Shown in pieces: positions 31,170-39,514 of a stretch of DNA of 64,000 nucleotides. Made by a program: the position numbers and the translations under genes. Under the pieces are notes generated by a model that saw only the letters and a program-made list of their open reading frames with translations, was not told the DNA's origin and ran no database searches. The stretch covers positions 45,328 to 109,327 of the forward strand of contig JAGRJY010000179.1 of assembly GCA_020442465.1 (NCBI GenBank), given 5' to 3'. This stretch comes from Lysobacterales bacterium (GTDB lineage Bacteria; Pseudomonadota; Gammaproteobacteria; Xanthomonadales; Xanthomonadaceae). Position 1 is the stretch's first letter. Every line of letters begins with the position of its first letter.

Positions 31170-31209
31170 TGCTGCGCCGCAGCATAGGCGCCGGCCCCGA
31201 GCCGGTCAA
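31170..31209 (-). promoter_or_regulatory. phaB promoter overlapped by a CTGC-N3-GCAG palindrome
   Basis: On the minus strand TTGACC (31209-31204), a 17-base spacer and TATGCT (31186-31181) form a good promoter; transcription should start near 31174. The perfect palindrome TGCTGCGCCGCAGCA (31170-31184) covers the -10 box and start site. It contains CTGC-N3-GCAG, the pattern I recall for PhaR repressor binding in Paracoccus. A PhaR-like gene is not in the window. Confidence 0.6.
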
Positions 31210-31319
31210 TTGCATCGTCAGACCCGCGCCGAACGGGTTCTCCATCCTTGCATTCCCGCCGCAGCGCCTCCATGTTCGTGGTGGTACGCCGCCCGGCTGC
31301 CTGTTCCGGAGAATCCGCT

Positions 31320-32762
31320 TTGAACCCACTCGAGCTCGCTTCGGCGAAGCTGTTGGAGCCTGCACAGATCACGCCCGCGGCGCTTGATCGCGTGTTCGAC
31401 CGTCTGCTTGCGCCTGGCGTCGATGCTGCCGATCTGTATTTCCAGTTCACCCGGCAAGAGTCGTGGTCGATGGAAGACGGCATCGTCAAGTCCGGCAGCC
31501 ACGCCATCGAGCAGGGCGTCGGTGCCCGTGCCATCAGCGGCGAGAAAACCGGGTTCGCGTATTCCGACGAAATCATGGTGCCAGCGCTCATGGATGCCGC
31601 CGGCGCCGCGCGGGCCATTGTGCGTCAGGGCCAGTCGGCCTCGCGTCCACGGCTCGCGCCCAGTGCGGGTGCCCGCGCGCTGTATCCGGCCATCGATCCC
31701 ATCGCCGGCGCCGACAGCGCGCGCAAAGTGGCGGTGCTGCGTGAGGTGGATGCCTACGTGCGCCAGGCCGATCCACGCGTATGTCAGGTGATGCTAAGTC
31801 TGGCCGCGGTGCAGGACACCGTGCTTGTCGCGCGCTCGGACGGCCTGATGACCGGCGACGTGCGCCCGCTGGTGCGCTTCAACGTCAGCGTCATCCTCGA
31901 GGAAAACGGGCGGCGGGAGCAGGGTTACGCCGGCGGGGGCGGTCGATTCGAGCTGGATGCGTTGCTGGATGCCGGACGCCTGCGCATCTGGGCAGATGAA
32001 GCGCTGCGCCAAGCCAGCGTGAATCTTCAGGCGGTCGATGCGCCCGCAGGAGCCATGCCGGTGGTACTTGGTCCGGGCTGGCCGGGTGTGCTGCTGCACG
32101 AGGCTGTGGGCCATGGTCTGGAAGGCGACTTCAACCGCAAGGGCACCAGCACCTATGCCGGACGCATGGGGGAACAGGTCGCCTCTCCGCTGTGCACGAT
32201 CGTCGACGACGGCACGCTGGCCGGTCGTCGTGGTTCGCTCAATGTCGACGACGAAGGCACGCCGACCTCCTGCACGACGCTGATCGAGAACGGCCGCCTG
32301 TGCGGCTACATGCAGGACACGCTCAACGCGCGGTTGATGGGTGTGGCCCCGACCGGCAATGGGCGGCGCGAGAGCTTCGCCCACCTGCCCATGCCGCGCA
32401 TGACCAATACGTACATGCTCGCCGGTGAGAGCGAGCCCGAGGAAATCATCCGCAGCGTGAAGCGCGGCCTGTACGCGCCGAATTTCGGCGGCGGCCAGGT
32501 GGACATCACCAGCGGCAAGTTCGTGTTCTCGGCCAGCGAGGCCTACCTGATCGAGGATGGCCGCATCACGGCGCCGGTCAAGGGTGCCACCCTGATCGGC
32601 AACGGGCCGGAGGTGATGACCCGGGTGTCGATGGTGGGCAACGACCTGAAGCTCGACAGTGGCGTCGGCGTGTGCGGCAAGGATGGCCAGTCGGTACCGG
32701 TGGGCGTGGGGCAGCCGACGTTGAAGATCGATTCGCTCACGGTGGGTGGAACGCGCGCGTGA
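31320..32762 (+). CDS. tldD: Metalloprotease TldD
   Basis: A 480-residue subunit of the TldD/TldE heterodimeric zinc protease, which trims unfolded peptides and matures modified peptides. The zinc motif HEAVGH is at residues 260-265 ([18 protein letters not shown]), followed by [12 protein letters not shown]. The start is taken as TTG 31320 with GGAGAA upstream, giving the usual N-terminus ending in [14 protein letters not shown]; in-frame ATGs at 31248 and 31272 would add a non-conserved extension. PmbA/TldE is encoded at 33325, separated by darP on the other strand. Confidence 0.95.
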   Translation: MNPLELASAKLLEPAQITPAALDRVFDRLLAPGVDAADLYFQFTRQESWSMEDGIVKSGSHAIEQGVGARAISGEKTGFAYSDEIMVPALMDAAGAARAIVRQGQSASRPRLAPSAGARALYPAIDPIAGADSARKVAVLREVDAYVRQADPRVCQVMLSLAAVQDTVLVARSDGLMTGDVRPLVRFNVSVILEENGRREQGYAGGGGRFELDALLDAGRLRIWADEALRQASVNLQAVDAPAGAMPVVLGPGWPGVLLHEAVGHGLEGDFNRKGTSTYAGRMGEQVASPLCTIVDDGTLAGRRGSLNVDDEGTPTSCTTLIENGRLCGYMQDTLNARLMGVAPTGNGRRESFAHLPMPRMTNTYMLAGESEPEEIIRSVKRGLYAPNFGGGQVDITSGKFVFSASEAYLIEDGRITAPVKGATLIGNGPEVMTRVSMVGNDLKLDSGVGVCGKDGQSVPVGVGQPTLKIDSLTVGGTRA

Positions 32763-32782
32763 GCTGCGCTCGCCGCGTGGGC

Positions 32783-33304
32783 TCAGTCTTCGCCGAGATG
32801 ATCGCGCAGGAGCCGGAACAGCTCCCGGAACGCGCGCGGGCTCTGGTTGGCGAGCCGTTCTTCGCGCGCCGAGCGCACCAGCTGTCGAACGTGGTGGCGG
32901 TCGATGTCCGGACACAGTTCGGCCAGCTCGCCGAGCGCGTCGTCGCCGTCCTCGAGCAGGCGGTCGCGCCAGTGCTCGAGGCGATGCAGCCGCGCCGTCT
33001 CCCGACGCGCATCGGCGCGGTCGTGCACCAGCTGGTGGCGAAGGGCGTCGATCCAGTCGTCGTCTTCGCGTCGCATCAGCTTGGCCAGGTAGTGCAGCTG
33101 GCGTTTGTGCGCGATGTGCGAAGTGATGCGCCGCGCGTCGTTGGCAGCGTCGGCGATCGGGTCGGGCAGGTCGAGCTGACCCAACTGCTGCGCCGGCAGG
33201 GCAACCAGCCTGGCGGCCAGGTCGAGCACGGCTTCAGCGTCCCGCTTCCGCTGACTGCGGCTCGGGCTGAGGAAGTCTCCGGTTTCAGGATCTCGTCCGC
33301 GCAT
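32783..33304 (-). CDS. darP: Dual-action ribosomal maturation protein DarP (YjgA, DUF615)
   Basis: A 173-residue helical, highly charged protein. The family pattern SPSRSQRKRDAEAVLDLAARL at the N-terminus, a central ITSHIAHKRQLHYLAKLMR and the C-terminal SPRAFRELFRLLRDHL are present. DarP helps late 50S subunit assembly in E. coli. It lies antisense between tldD and pmbA, its stop 20 bases from tldD's stop, and its start only 20 bases from pmbA's start. yjgA next to pmbA is also seen in E. coli. Confidence 0.93.
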   Translation of the reverse strand: MRGRDPETGDFLSPSRSQRKRDAEAVLDLAARLVALPAQQLGQLDLPDPIADAANDARRITSHIAHKRQLHYLAKLMRREDDDWIDALRHQLVHDRADARRETARLHRLEHWRDRLLEDGDDALGELAELCPDIDRHHVRQLVRSAREERLANQSPRAFRELFRLLRDHLGED

Positions 33305-33324
33305 GGCGCGGCAAGGATACGCGT

Positions 33325-34689
33325 GTGAATGAGGGAATCGCAAAGGTGGCTGCCGACGCCGCGCAGGATCGGCTGGACGAGCTGGCCGGACTCGCCGAGG
33401 AAGTGATCGGCGCGTGCCAGCGCCAAGGCGCGAGCCAGGTGGAAGTAGGTCTGTCGGAAGACCGGGGGCTGAGCGCCAACGTGCGACTGGGCGAAGTGGA
33501 GACGATCGAGTACACCCGCGATCGCGGCCTGAGCCTGACGGTGTATTTCGGCAAACGTAAAGGCTCGGCCAGCACGGCCGACCTGCAGGCGGGTTCGATC
33601 CGCACCACGGTCGAGCAGGCCTGCGCATTGGCTCGGTTCACCGAAGAGGACGATTGCGCCGGTCTGGCCGATCCCAACCGCATGGCACGTGCGTTTCCCG
33701 ATTTCGATCTCTGGCATCCCGAGCCGATGGATGCCGACTCGGCCGTCGCGATCGCCTTGCGCGCCGAACAGGCCGGGCGCGACCTGGATCGGCGCATCAG
33801 CAATTCCGACGGGGCCTCGGCGTCGCAATCGGAAAGCCTGTCGGTGTACGCGAACAGCCATGGCTTCATTGGCAAGGAGCGCGGCACCTCGTACTCGATA
33901 TCCGCTTCACTGATCGCCGGGGAAGGCGACGGCATGCAGCGCGACTACTGGTACGACGCGCACTGCCAGCGCGCGCTGATGGATGATCCGGAAGCCATCG
34001 GTCGCCGGGCAGCCGAGCGGACGCTTGCCCGACTCGCGCCCCGGGATCCGAAGACCGGCACCTACCCGGTGCTGTTCTCGGCCGAAGTGGCGCGTTCGCT
34101 GTTCGGCAGTCTGGTCTCGGCGGTGTCGGGCGGCGCCCTTTACCGCAAGGCGAGCTTTCTCATCGATCATCTGGGCAAGCAGGTGCTGCCGCGCGGCTTC
34201 GATCTGCTCGAGCGACCGCATCTGCTGCGTGGACATCGCTCAGCGGCCTTCGACAGCGAAGGCGTGGCGACTCGCGAGTCGTACCTGGTTCGGGATGGCA
34301 TGCTCGAGCGCTACGTGCTGGGCAGCTACGCGGCACGCAAGCTGGGCATGGTTTCGACCGGCAACTCCGGCGGCATGCACAACACCAAGGTTGCCTGCGA
34401 CACCGCGGAACGCGCAGCCATCATCGCCGGCATGGGCACCGGCCTGCTGGTCACCGAGCTGATGGGGCAGGGCACGAACCTGCTGACCGGCGACTATTCG
34501 CGCGGCGCCGCCGGATTCTGGGTGGAAAACGGACAGATCGCCTACCCCGTCGACGAGGTCACCATCGCCGGCAACCTGCGCGACATGCTGCTGGCAATCG
34601 AAGCGGTGGGCACCGACGTGGATCGACGGTCCAGTCTGGAGGTGGGCTCGGTGCTGATCGGCCGCATGACCGTGGCCGGCGGCGACTGA
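33325..34689 (+). CDS. pmbA: Metalloprotease PmbA (TldE)
   Basis: A 454-residue partner of TldD that lacks the zinc motif itself, as expected for the E subunit. Characteristic stretches are DRGLSLTVYFGKRKGSAST (shown in part), NSDGASASQSESLSVYANSHG and NSGGMHNTKV near the C-terminus. The start is GTG 33325. It ends 108 bases before a DUF4870 gene that has its own candidate promoter. Confidence 0.95.
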   Translation: MNEGIAKVAADAAQDRLDELAGLAEEVIGACQRQGASQVEVGLSEDRGLSANVRLGEVETIEYTRDRGLSLTVYFGKRKGSASTADLQAGSIRTTVEQACALARFTEEDDCAGLADPNRMARAFPDFDLWHPEPMDADSAVAIALRAEQAGRDLDRRISNSDGASASQSESLSVYANSHGFIGKERGTSYSISASLIAGEGDGMQRDYWYDAHCQRALMDDPEAIGRRAAERTLARLAPRDPKTGTYPVLFSAEVARSLFGSLVSAVSGGALYRKASFLIDHLGKQVLPRGFDLLERPHLLRGHRSAAFDSEGVATRESYLVRDGMLERYVLGSYAARKLGMVSTGNSGGMHNTKVACDTAERAAIIAGMGTGLLVTELMGQGTNLLTGDYSRGAAGFWVENGQIAYPVDEVTIAGNLRDMLLAIEAVGTDVDRRSSLEVGSVLIGRMTVAGGD

Positions 34690-34716
34690 GGTCACGATCG
34701 CCGCGTTCGCTCGTCC

Positions 34717-34744
34717 TTGACCGCGAACGATCAAGCTGTAAGGC
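34717..34744 (+). promoter_or_regulatory. Candidate promoter of the DUF4870 gene
   Basis: TTGACC (34717-34722), a 16-base spacer and TAAGGC (34739-34744), about 54 bases before the ATG. The -35 is good, the -10 moderate. Confidence 0.4.
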
Positions 34745-34797
34745 TTGCGTGTGATCCGGGCCGCGAATTCCGGGGCCGTCCACCAAAGGAGTGCGCC

Positions 34798-35202
34798 ATG
34801 AGCGACGAGCAAGCTGCTGCTCCCACCCCGCCACCGCCGGTTCCGCCGTCGGATTCGGGTTCCCCCACCGCGGAAGAGCGCCAGTGGGCGCTGTTTGCGC
34901 ATCTTTCTGCGCTCTCGGGGTTCCTGATCCCGTTTGGCAACATTCTCGGCCCACTGGTGATCTGGTTGATCAAGAAAGACCAGTTGGCGTTCGTGAATGA
35001 TCAGGGCAAGGAAGCGCTGAATTTCCAGATCACCGTGATGATCGCGGTGCTGGTGTCCGCCGGCCTGACGGTGATCCTGATCGGGTTCCTGCTGCTGCCG
35101 ATCGTCGGTATCGGCGCACTGGTGCTCACGATCATGGCGGCGGTGAAGGCCAACGGTGGCGAACGCTATCGCTACCCGTTCACCCTGCGTCTCGTCAGCT
35201 GA
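34798..35202 (+). CDS. DUF4870 (Tic20-like) membrane protein
   Basis: A 134-residue protein. The N-terminal 25 residues are Ala/Pro-rich, then EERQWALFAHLSALSGFLIPFGNILGPLVIWLIKK and FVNDQGKEALNFQITVMI give the DUF4870 pattern (here quoted in parts), with about three membrane helices. AAAGGAG lies just before the ATG. The function of the family is not known. It stands alone between pmbA and a terminator. Confidence 0.85.
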   Translation: MSDEQAAAPTPPPPVPPSDSGSPTAEERQWALFAHLSALSGFLIPFGNILGPLVIWLIKKDQLAFVNDQGKEALNFQITVMIAVLVSAGLTVILIGFLLLPIVGIGALVLTIMAAVKANGGERYRYPFTLRLVS

Positions 35203-35227
35203 CCGATTGCGCATTGATGTAGCCGAG

Positions 35228-35259
35228 ACGGCCCGCTCCAGGCGGGCCGTTTCTTTTTC
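35228..35259 (+). terminator. Intrinsic terminator after the DUF4870 gene
   Basis: A perfect nine-pair stem ACGGCCCGC / GCGGGCCGT (35228-35236 and 35242-35250) with a five-base loop, followed by TTCTTTTTC. Confidence 0.85.
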
Positions 35260-35352
35260 AGCGAACGGCAAGCGTGGTTGTCGGCATCCGATGCCTCTTT
35301 GAACCGGTGCGTGTCCGGCAGCGTCATCGCTTCCTGTCCACCGGTCGCCGCG

Positions 35353-36240
35353 CTAGTGCTGGCGCTGCACCGTCATCGAAGCCAATGAACGAAGGGCGCT
35401 GACGTCGCCATCCATCGAGTCGGCTGACGCATGCATGGCCGACTCCATGTCTGCCAGGCGCTGTCGTGCACCGGTGAGCCCGAGCAGGCCGACGTAGGTG
35501 GACTTGCCCTCGGCCGCGTCCTTGCCTGCGGTCTTGCCGAGGCTGGCGGTGTCGCCTTCGGCGTCGAGCAGGTCGTCCTTGATCTGGAAGGCGAGGCCGA
35601 GCGCCGACGCGAAGGCGTCGAGCGAGGCAAGGCGAGACGTCCCGGCGCCGGCGGCGAGCGCGCCCAGGCGAATCGATGCGCGGATCAGCGCGCCGGTCTT
35701 CATGCCGTGCATGGATCGCAGTGCGTCTTCGTCGAGTGCCTGACCGGTGGCTTCGATGTCGATCGCCTGTCCGCCGCACATGCCGATGTGACCTGCGGCT
35801 TCGGCCAGCGTCCGCAGCATCGCCACACCGCGCTCTGCGGGCAGATCCGATTCGGCGAGCACTTCGAAAGCCAGCGCCTGCAGCGCATCGCCGGCAAGGA
35901 TGGCGGTGGCCTCGTCGAACGCCACGTGCACCGTGGGCTTGCCGCGTCGAAGCGCGTCGTCGTCCATGGCCGGCAGGTCGTCGTGAATCAGCGAGTAGAC
36001 GTGGATCAGTTCGACGGCCATCGCCGCTGCATCCAGTGACCCGACGGGTGCGCCGCAGGCCGTGCCAGCGGCGTAGACCAGGCAGGGGCGCAGCCGCTTG
36101 CCGCCGCCGAGGGTGGCATGGCGCATGGCCTGCGCCAGACGGCGGGTGGGCCCTTGCGGCGACGGAAGCCGTTGGTCGAGCAGCACCTCGACGCGGTCGG
36201 GCCAGGAGGCCAGCCCGCCGGCGTCCTCAATCTTCCTCAT
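35353..36240 (-). CDS. ispA: Farnesyl diphosphate synthase (polyprenyl synthetase)
   Basis: A 295-residue enzyme condensing isopentenyl diphosphate with dimethylallyl and geranyl diphosphate. The first Asp-rich motif [10 protein letters not shown] is at about residues 86-95 and the second is [24 protein letters not shown] binds the pyrophosphate. It overlaps xseB by 14 bases in the usual xseB-ispA order; dxs, often next, is not found downstream. Start ATG 36240. Confidence 0.95.
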   Translation of the reverse strand: MRKIEDAGGLASWPDRVEVLLDQRLPSPQGPTRRLAQAMRHATLGGGKRLRPCLVYAAGTACGAPVGSLDAAAMAVELIHVYSLIHDDLPAMDDDALRRGKPTVHVAFDEATAILAGDALQALAFEVLAESDLPAERGVAMLRTLAEAAGHIGMCGGQAIDIEATGQALDEDALRSMHGMKTGALIRASIRLGALAAGAGTSRLASLDAFASALGLAFQIKDDLLDAEGDTASLGKTAGKDAAEGKSTYVGLLGLTGARQRLADMESAMHASADSMDGDVSALRSLASMTVQRQH

Positions 36241-36475
36241 GAAACGGCTTCGCCGTGTCGGCATCGAGCGGGTCGCTGAGCTGGCGCACCCGCAGTTCGG
36301 CGTGTTCCAGGGCCGACTGGCAGGTGCGGTACAGCGCGATGCCGCGTTCGTAGGCGGCCAACGAGTCCTCGAGACTCAGGTCACCACGCTCCATGCGCTG
36401 GATCAGCTGTTCCAGTTCTTCCAGCGACTGCTCGAATGAGGCGATCGGGCTGTTCGTTTCGGCGGGTGCGTTCAT
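36227..36475 (-). CDS. xseB: Exodeoxyribonuclease VII small subunit
   Basis: An 82-residue subunit that pairs with XseA in a nuclease degrading single-stranded DNA. The core [26 protein letters not shown] (quoted in parts: [22 protein letters not shown]) and [15 protein letters not shown] form the two-helix family pattern. Start ATG 36475 is preferred over a TTG at 36511. No good ribosome site is seen. xseA is not in the window. Confidence 0.93.
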   Translation of the reverse strand: MNAPAETNSPIASFEQSLEELEQLIQRMERGDLSLEDSLAAYERGIALYRTCQSALEHAELRVRQLSDPLDADTAKPFHEED

Positions 36476-36528
36476 GCGGGTGAGTGTGCGGTGCGTGTCG
36501 GAGGGGGTCAATCGGCCGCCATGATCGC

Positions 36529-36559
36529 CAAAAAGAAACCCCGGCCAGGCCGGGGTTTC
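36529..36559 (-). terminator. Intrinsic terminator after tsf
   Basis: Read on the minus strand, a long G:C-rich stem (36548-36559 with 36535-36546, arms GAAACCCCGGCC and its complement) is followed by TTTTT. It closes the rpsB-tsf unit, so pyrH, the usual next gene, is not co-transcribed here. Confidence 0.85.
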
Positions 36560-36583
36560 GGGTCACGCGGATCGACAGGTCGA

Positions 36584-37459
36584 TCAGGCCAGGCCGGCCT
36601 GCTTCATGACCTCGGCAGCGTAGTCTTCCTTGACCTTCTCGATGCCTTCGCCGACGGCGATGCGGGTGTAGCCGAGGATCTCGGCACCTTCCTTCTTCGC
36701 CGCGGCCTCGACGGTCATGTTGGTGTCGATGACGTAGGCCTGGCCGGTGAGGCACATCTCCGACAGGATCTTGTTGATCTTGCCGGCGATCATCTTCTCC
36801 TGGATCTCGGCCGGCTTGGCCTTGTCCTTGTCGCTCATCTGCGCCAGCGAGATTTCCTTCTCCTTGCTGACGATCTCGGCCGGAACCTGCGCCGGCGACA
36901 GATACTGCGGGTTCATCGCCGCCACGTGCATGGCGATGCCGCGGGCCAGTTCTTCCGAACCACCCTTGAGCTCGACCAGCACGCCGATGCGACCGCCGTG
37001 CACGTAGGCCGCGACGTTGTTGTCGCCGTCGACGCGGACCAGACGACGCACCTGCACGTTCTCGCCAACCTTGGCGATCAGCGCGGCGCGGGCTTCCTCG
37101 ACGGTGGCGTCGCCGATCTTGGCGTCCTTCAGCGCCTCGGCATCGGCAGCCTGGCTGCTCAGTGCGACGTCGGCGACCTGGCCGGTGAAGGCCACGAAGT
37201 TCTCGTCCTTGGCGACGAAGTCGGTCTCGGAGTTGATCTCGACCAGCACGGCCTTGCCGCCATTCTGTGCCGAAGCGATGCGACCCTCGGCGGCCACGCG
37301 GCCAGCCTTCTTGTCAGCCTTGGCCAGACCGGTCTTGCGCAGGAACTCCATCGCCGTTTCGATGTCGCCACCGTTCTCGGTGAGGGCCTTCTTGCACTCC
37401 ATCATGCCGGCGCCGGAGCGCTCACGAAGTTCCTTGACCAGGCTTGCAGTGATTTCCAT
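36584..37459 (-). CDS. tsf: Translation elongation factor Ts
   Basis: A 291-residue nucleotide exchange factor for EF-Tu. The N-terminal UBA-like domain has [20 protein letters not shown], followed by the [20 protein letters not shown] motif (TDFV contacts EF-Tu). The C-terminal half carries the dimerisation domain. Start ATG 37459 ([11 protein letters not shown]). It follows rpsB after 115 bases that hold two hairpins. Confidence 0.98.
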   Translation of the reverse strand: MEITASLVKELRERSGAGMMECKKALTENGGDIETAMEFLRKTGLAKADKKAGRVAAEGRIASAQNGGKAVLVEINSETDFVAKDENFVAFTGQVADVALSSQAADAEALKDAKIGDATVEEARAALIAKVGENVQVRRLVRVDGDNNVAAYVHGGRIGVLVELKGGSEELARGIAMHVAAMNPQYLSPAQVPAEIVSKEKEISLAQMSDKDKAKPAEIQEKMIAGKINKILSEMCLTGQAYVIDTNMTVEAAAKKEGAEILGYTRIAVGEGIEKVKEDYAAEVMKQAGLA

Positions 37460-37513
37460 GTGTTTCCTCAACAACTGTGGGGGAGGCCTTGCTCCCCGAA
37501 AGCGAATGGGTGT

Positions 37514-37554
37514 TCGTCCCTCGGACGACACGAGGCGTCAGAATGACGCCTCGT
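37514..37554 (-). other. Two adjacent hairpins between rpsB and tsf
   Basis: TCGTCC/GGACGA (37514-37519, 37523-37528) and the perfect 11-pair ACGAGGCGTCA/TGACGCCTCGT (37530-37540, 37544-37554), each with a three-base loop. No T-run follows on the minus strand. They may stop some transcripts, mark a processing site or stabilise the rpsB mRNA. Confidence 0.5.
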
Positions 37555-37575
37555 TGTGGCGTTTCGGTGAAGCGA

Positions 37576-38427
37576 TTACTCGCCGTCGCGACCGCGACGC
37601 GCGCCACCCGGACGCTTGGCGCCCGGCGCACGGTCACGGCGACCGGCCGGCTTCTTGCGCTCACCCTCACCGGTGTCGACCACGATCGGGTTGCCATCGG
37701 CGTCCAGTTCGACGAACTCGTCGGCGCTCGATGCCGTGATCGGTGCCGCGGCCTTGCCTTCCAGCACGGCGTCGGCGACGGCGCGGGCGTACAGCTGCAC
37801 CGCACGGATGGCGTCGTCATTGCCCGGAATGGCGTAGTCGACCAGCGCCGGATCGTAATTCGTATCGACCACCGCGACGACCGGGATTCCCAGCTTCTTG
37901 GCTTCCTGCACGGCGATGTTTTCGTGGCCGATGTCGATCACGAACAGCGCGTCCGGCAGACGGTCCATCGCCTTGATGCCGCCCAGCGAAGCCTCGAGCT
38001 TCTCGCGCTCGCGCTGCAGGCCCAGCACCTCGTGCTTCACCAGCTTGCCGTAGTTGCCTTCCGACTCCATCGCGTCCAGTTCCTTCAGGCGCGACACCGA
38101 CTGCTTGACGGTGCGGAAGTTGGTCAGCATGCCGCCGAGCCAGCGCATCGACACGAAGGGCATGCCGCAACGGACGCCTTCTTCCTTCACCGCTTCGCGG
38201 GCCGAACGCTTGGTGCCGACGAACAGGATGGTGCCGCGCTTCTGCGCCAGGCCGGACACGAAGTTCATCGCGTCGGTGAACAGCGGCATGGTCTTTTCGA
38301 GGTTGATGATGTGGATCTTGCCGCGGGCGCCGAAGATGTACGGAGCCATCTTGGGGTTCCAGTAGCGGGTCTGGTGGCCGAAATGCACGCCGGCTTCCAG
38401 CATCTGGCGCATGGTGACTTGAGGCAT
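37576..38427 (-). CDS. rpsB: 30S ribosomal protein S2
   Basis: A 283-residue protein, about 40 longer than in E. coli because of a basic and Gly-rich C-terminal extension ([20 protein letters not shown] in part). Core motifs: [47 protein letters not shown] and [18 protein letters not shown] lies about eight bases before the ATG at 38427. Confidence 0.98.
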   Translation of the reverse strand: MPQVTMRQMLEAGVHFGHQTRYWNPKMAPYIFGARGKIHIINLEKTMPLFTDAMNFVSGLAQKRGTILFVGTKRSAREAVKEEGVRCGMPFVSMRWLGGMLTNFRTVKQSVSRLKELDAMESEGNYGKLVKHEVLGLQREREKLEASLGGIKAMDRLPDALFVIDIGHENIAVQEAKKLGIPVVAVVDTNYDPALVDYAIPGNDDAIRAVQLYARAVADAVLEGKAAAPITASSADEFVELDADGNPIVVDTGEGERKKPAGRRDRAPGAKRPGGARRGRDGE

Positions 38428-38684
38428 GGGATAATCCTTGTACGAAAGGGAACTGCCGCCGGATTCGTGTCGGGCGTGCGGGTTCCGGGGTTGGACCTCC
38501 CTGCGGCTACCGTGACGAACCGGACCCGGGGACGAATCCCCTCAAGATCGCGGCACCCCGGCACGGCGGTTCGACGCAGGTGTGGATTTGTCGGTGACGC
38601 CCGACATGGGCGGTTTTGCCCGGGTTTCCAGCGCGATCGGCATGGTGGGCCGAACGAAATGCGGGCAGAAGCCCGGGACAAAGC
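38428..38684 (-). promoter_or_regulatory. Long 5' leader of rpsB
   Basis: The predicted start near 38684 gives a leader of about 257 bases without a coding sequence. It is GC-rich and can form hairpins such as GGGC-TTCT-GCCC and GGGGA-TTCG-TCCCC. S2 is known to control its own operon through its leader in gammaproteobacteria; a matching structure is likely but not proven here. Confidence 0.45.
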
Positions 38685-38690
38685 CCGCGA

Positions 38691-38719
38691 ATCATAGCGG
38701 CTGGCCCGCCTGGGGGCAA
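38691..38719 (-). promoter_or_regulatory. Promoter of rpsB-tsf
   Basis: On the minus strand TTGCCC (38719-38714), a 17-base spacer and TATGAT (38696-38691). It sits only 19 bases from the start codon of the divergent map gene. Confidence 0.65.
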
Positions 38720-38737
38720 CTGTGGGACACTTCGCCC

Positions 38738-39514
38738 ATGGGTGTGTCCGTCAAATCCGCTGCCGACATCGAGGCCATGCGCAAGGCCGGCGCGCTGGCT
38801 GCCGAGGTGCTCGAGATCGTCGCGCCGCACGTGCGCGCCGGGGTGAGCACGGAAGAGCTCGATGAGGTGTGTTTCCGGCACATCACCGAAGTGCAGCAGG
38901 CGATTCCTGCGAACCTCGGCTACAAGGGTTTCCCGAAGACCATCTGCACGTCGGTCAACAACGTGATCTGCCACGGCATCCCCAGCGCGGCGAAGACGCT
39001 GAAGGATGGCGACATCATCAATATCGACGTCACCGTCATCAAGGACGGTTGGCACGGCGACACCAGCCGGATGTTCATCGTCGGCGAAGGGTCGGTGCTG
39101 GCCAAGCGGCTGGTGGAAGTGACTCGTGAGGCGATGTACCGCGGCATCCGGGCGGTGAAGCCGGGCGCGACCCTGGGCGATGTCGGTCATGCCATCCAGA
39201 GCTACGTGGAGTCCGAGCGGTTCTCGGTGGTACGCGAGTACTGCGGGCATGGCATCGGAACGATCTACCACGAAGAGCCGCAGGTGCTGCACTACGGTCG
39301 GCCGCGCGAGGGGCTTCGGCTCGAGCCGGGGATGACCTTCACCGTCGAGCCCATGGTGAACGCCGGAGCCCGTCACACCCGGTTGATGCCCGACGGCTGG
39401 ACCGTGGTGACCAAGGACCGCTCGCTGTCTGCCCAGTGGGAGCACACCATCGCGGTCACCGATACCGGCTTCGAGGTGCTGACACCTCGGGCGGACGATG
39501 CGGCGTGGCTGTAG
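38738..39514 (+). CDS. map: Methionine aminopeptidase type I
   Basis: A 258-residue two-metal enzyme removing the initiator Met. Ligands and catalytic His are visible: VICHGIPS, IDVTVIKDGWHGDTSRMF (two Asp), GHGIGTIYHEEP, FTVEPM and WEHTIAV. Start ATG 38738 (MGVSVKSAADIEAMRKAG) follows CGCCC without a clear ribosome site. It is divergent from rpsB, as in E. coli, and overlaps glnD by ten bases. Confidence 0.97.
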   Translation: MGVSVKSAADIEAMRKAGALAAEVLEIVAPHVRAGVSTEELDEVCFRHITEVQQAIPANLGYKGFPKTICTSVNNVICHGIPSAAKTLKDGDIINIDVTVIKDGWHGDTSRMFIVGEGSVLAKRLVEVTREAMYRGIRAVKPGATLGDVGHAIQSYVESERFSVVREYCGHGIGTIYHEEPQVLHYGRPREGLRLEPGMTFTVEPMVNAGARHTRLMPDGWTVVTKDRSLSAQWEHTIAVTDTGFEVLTPRADDAAWL

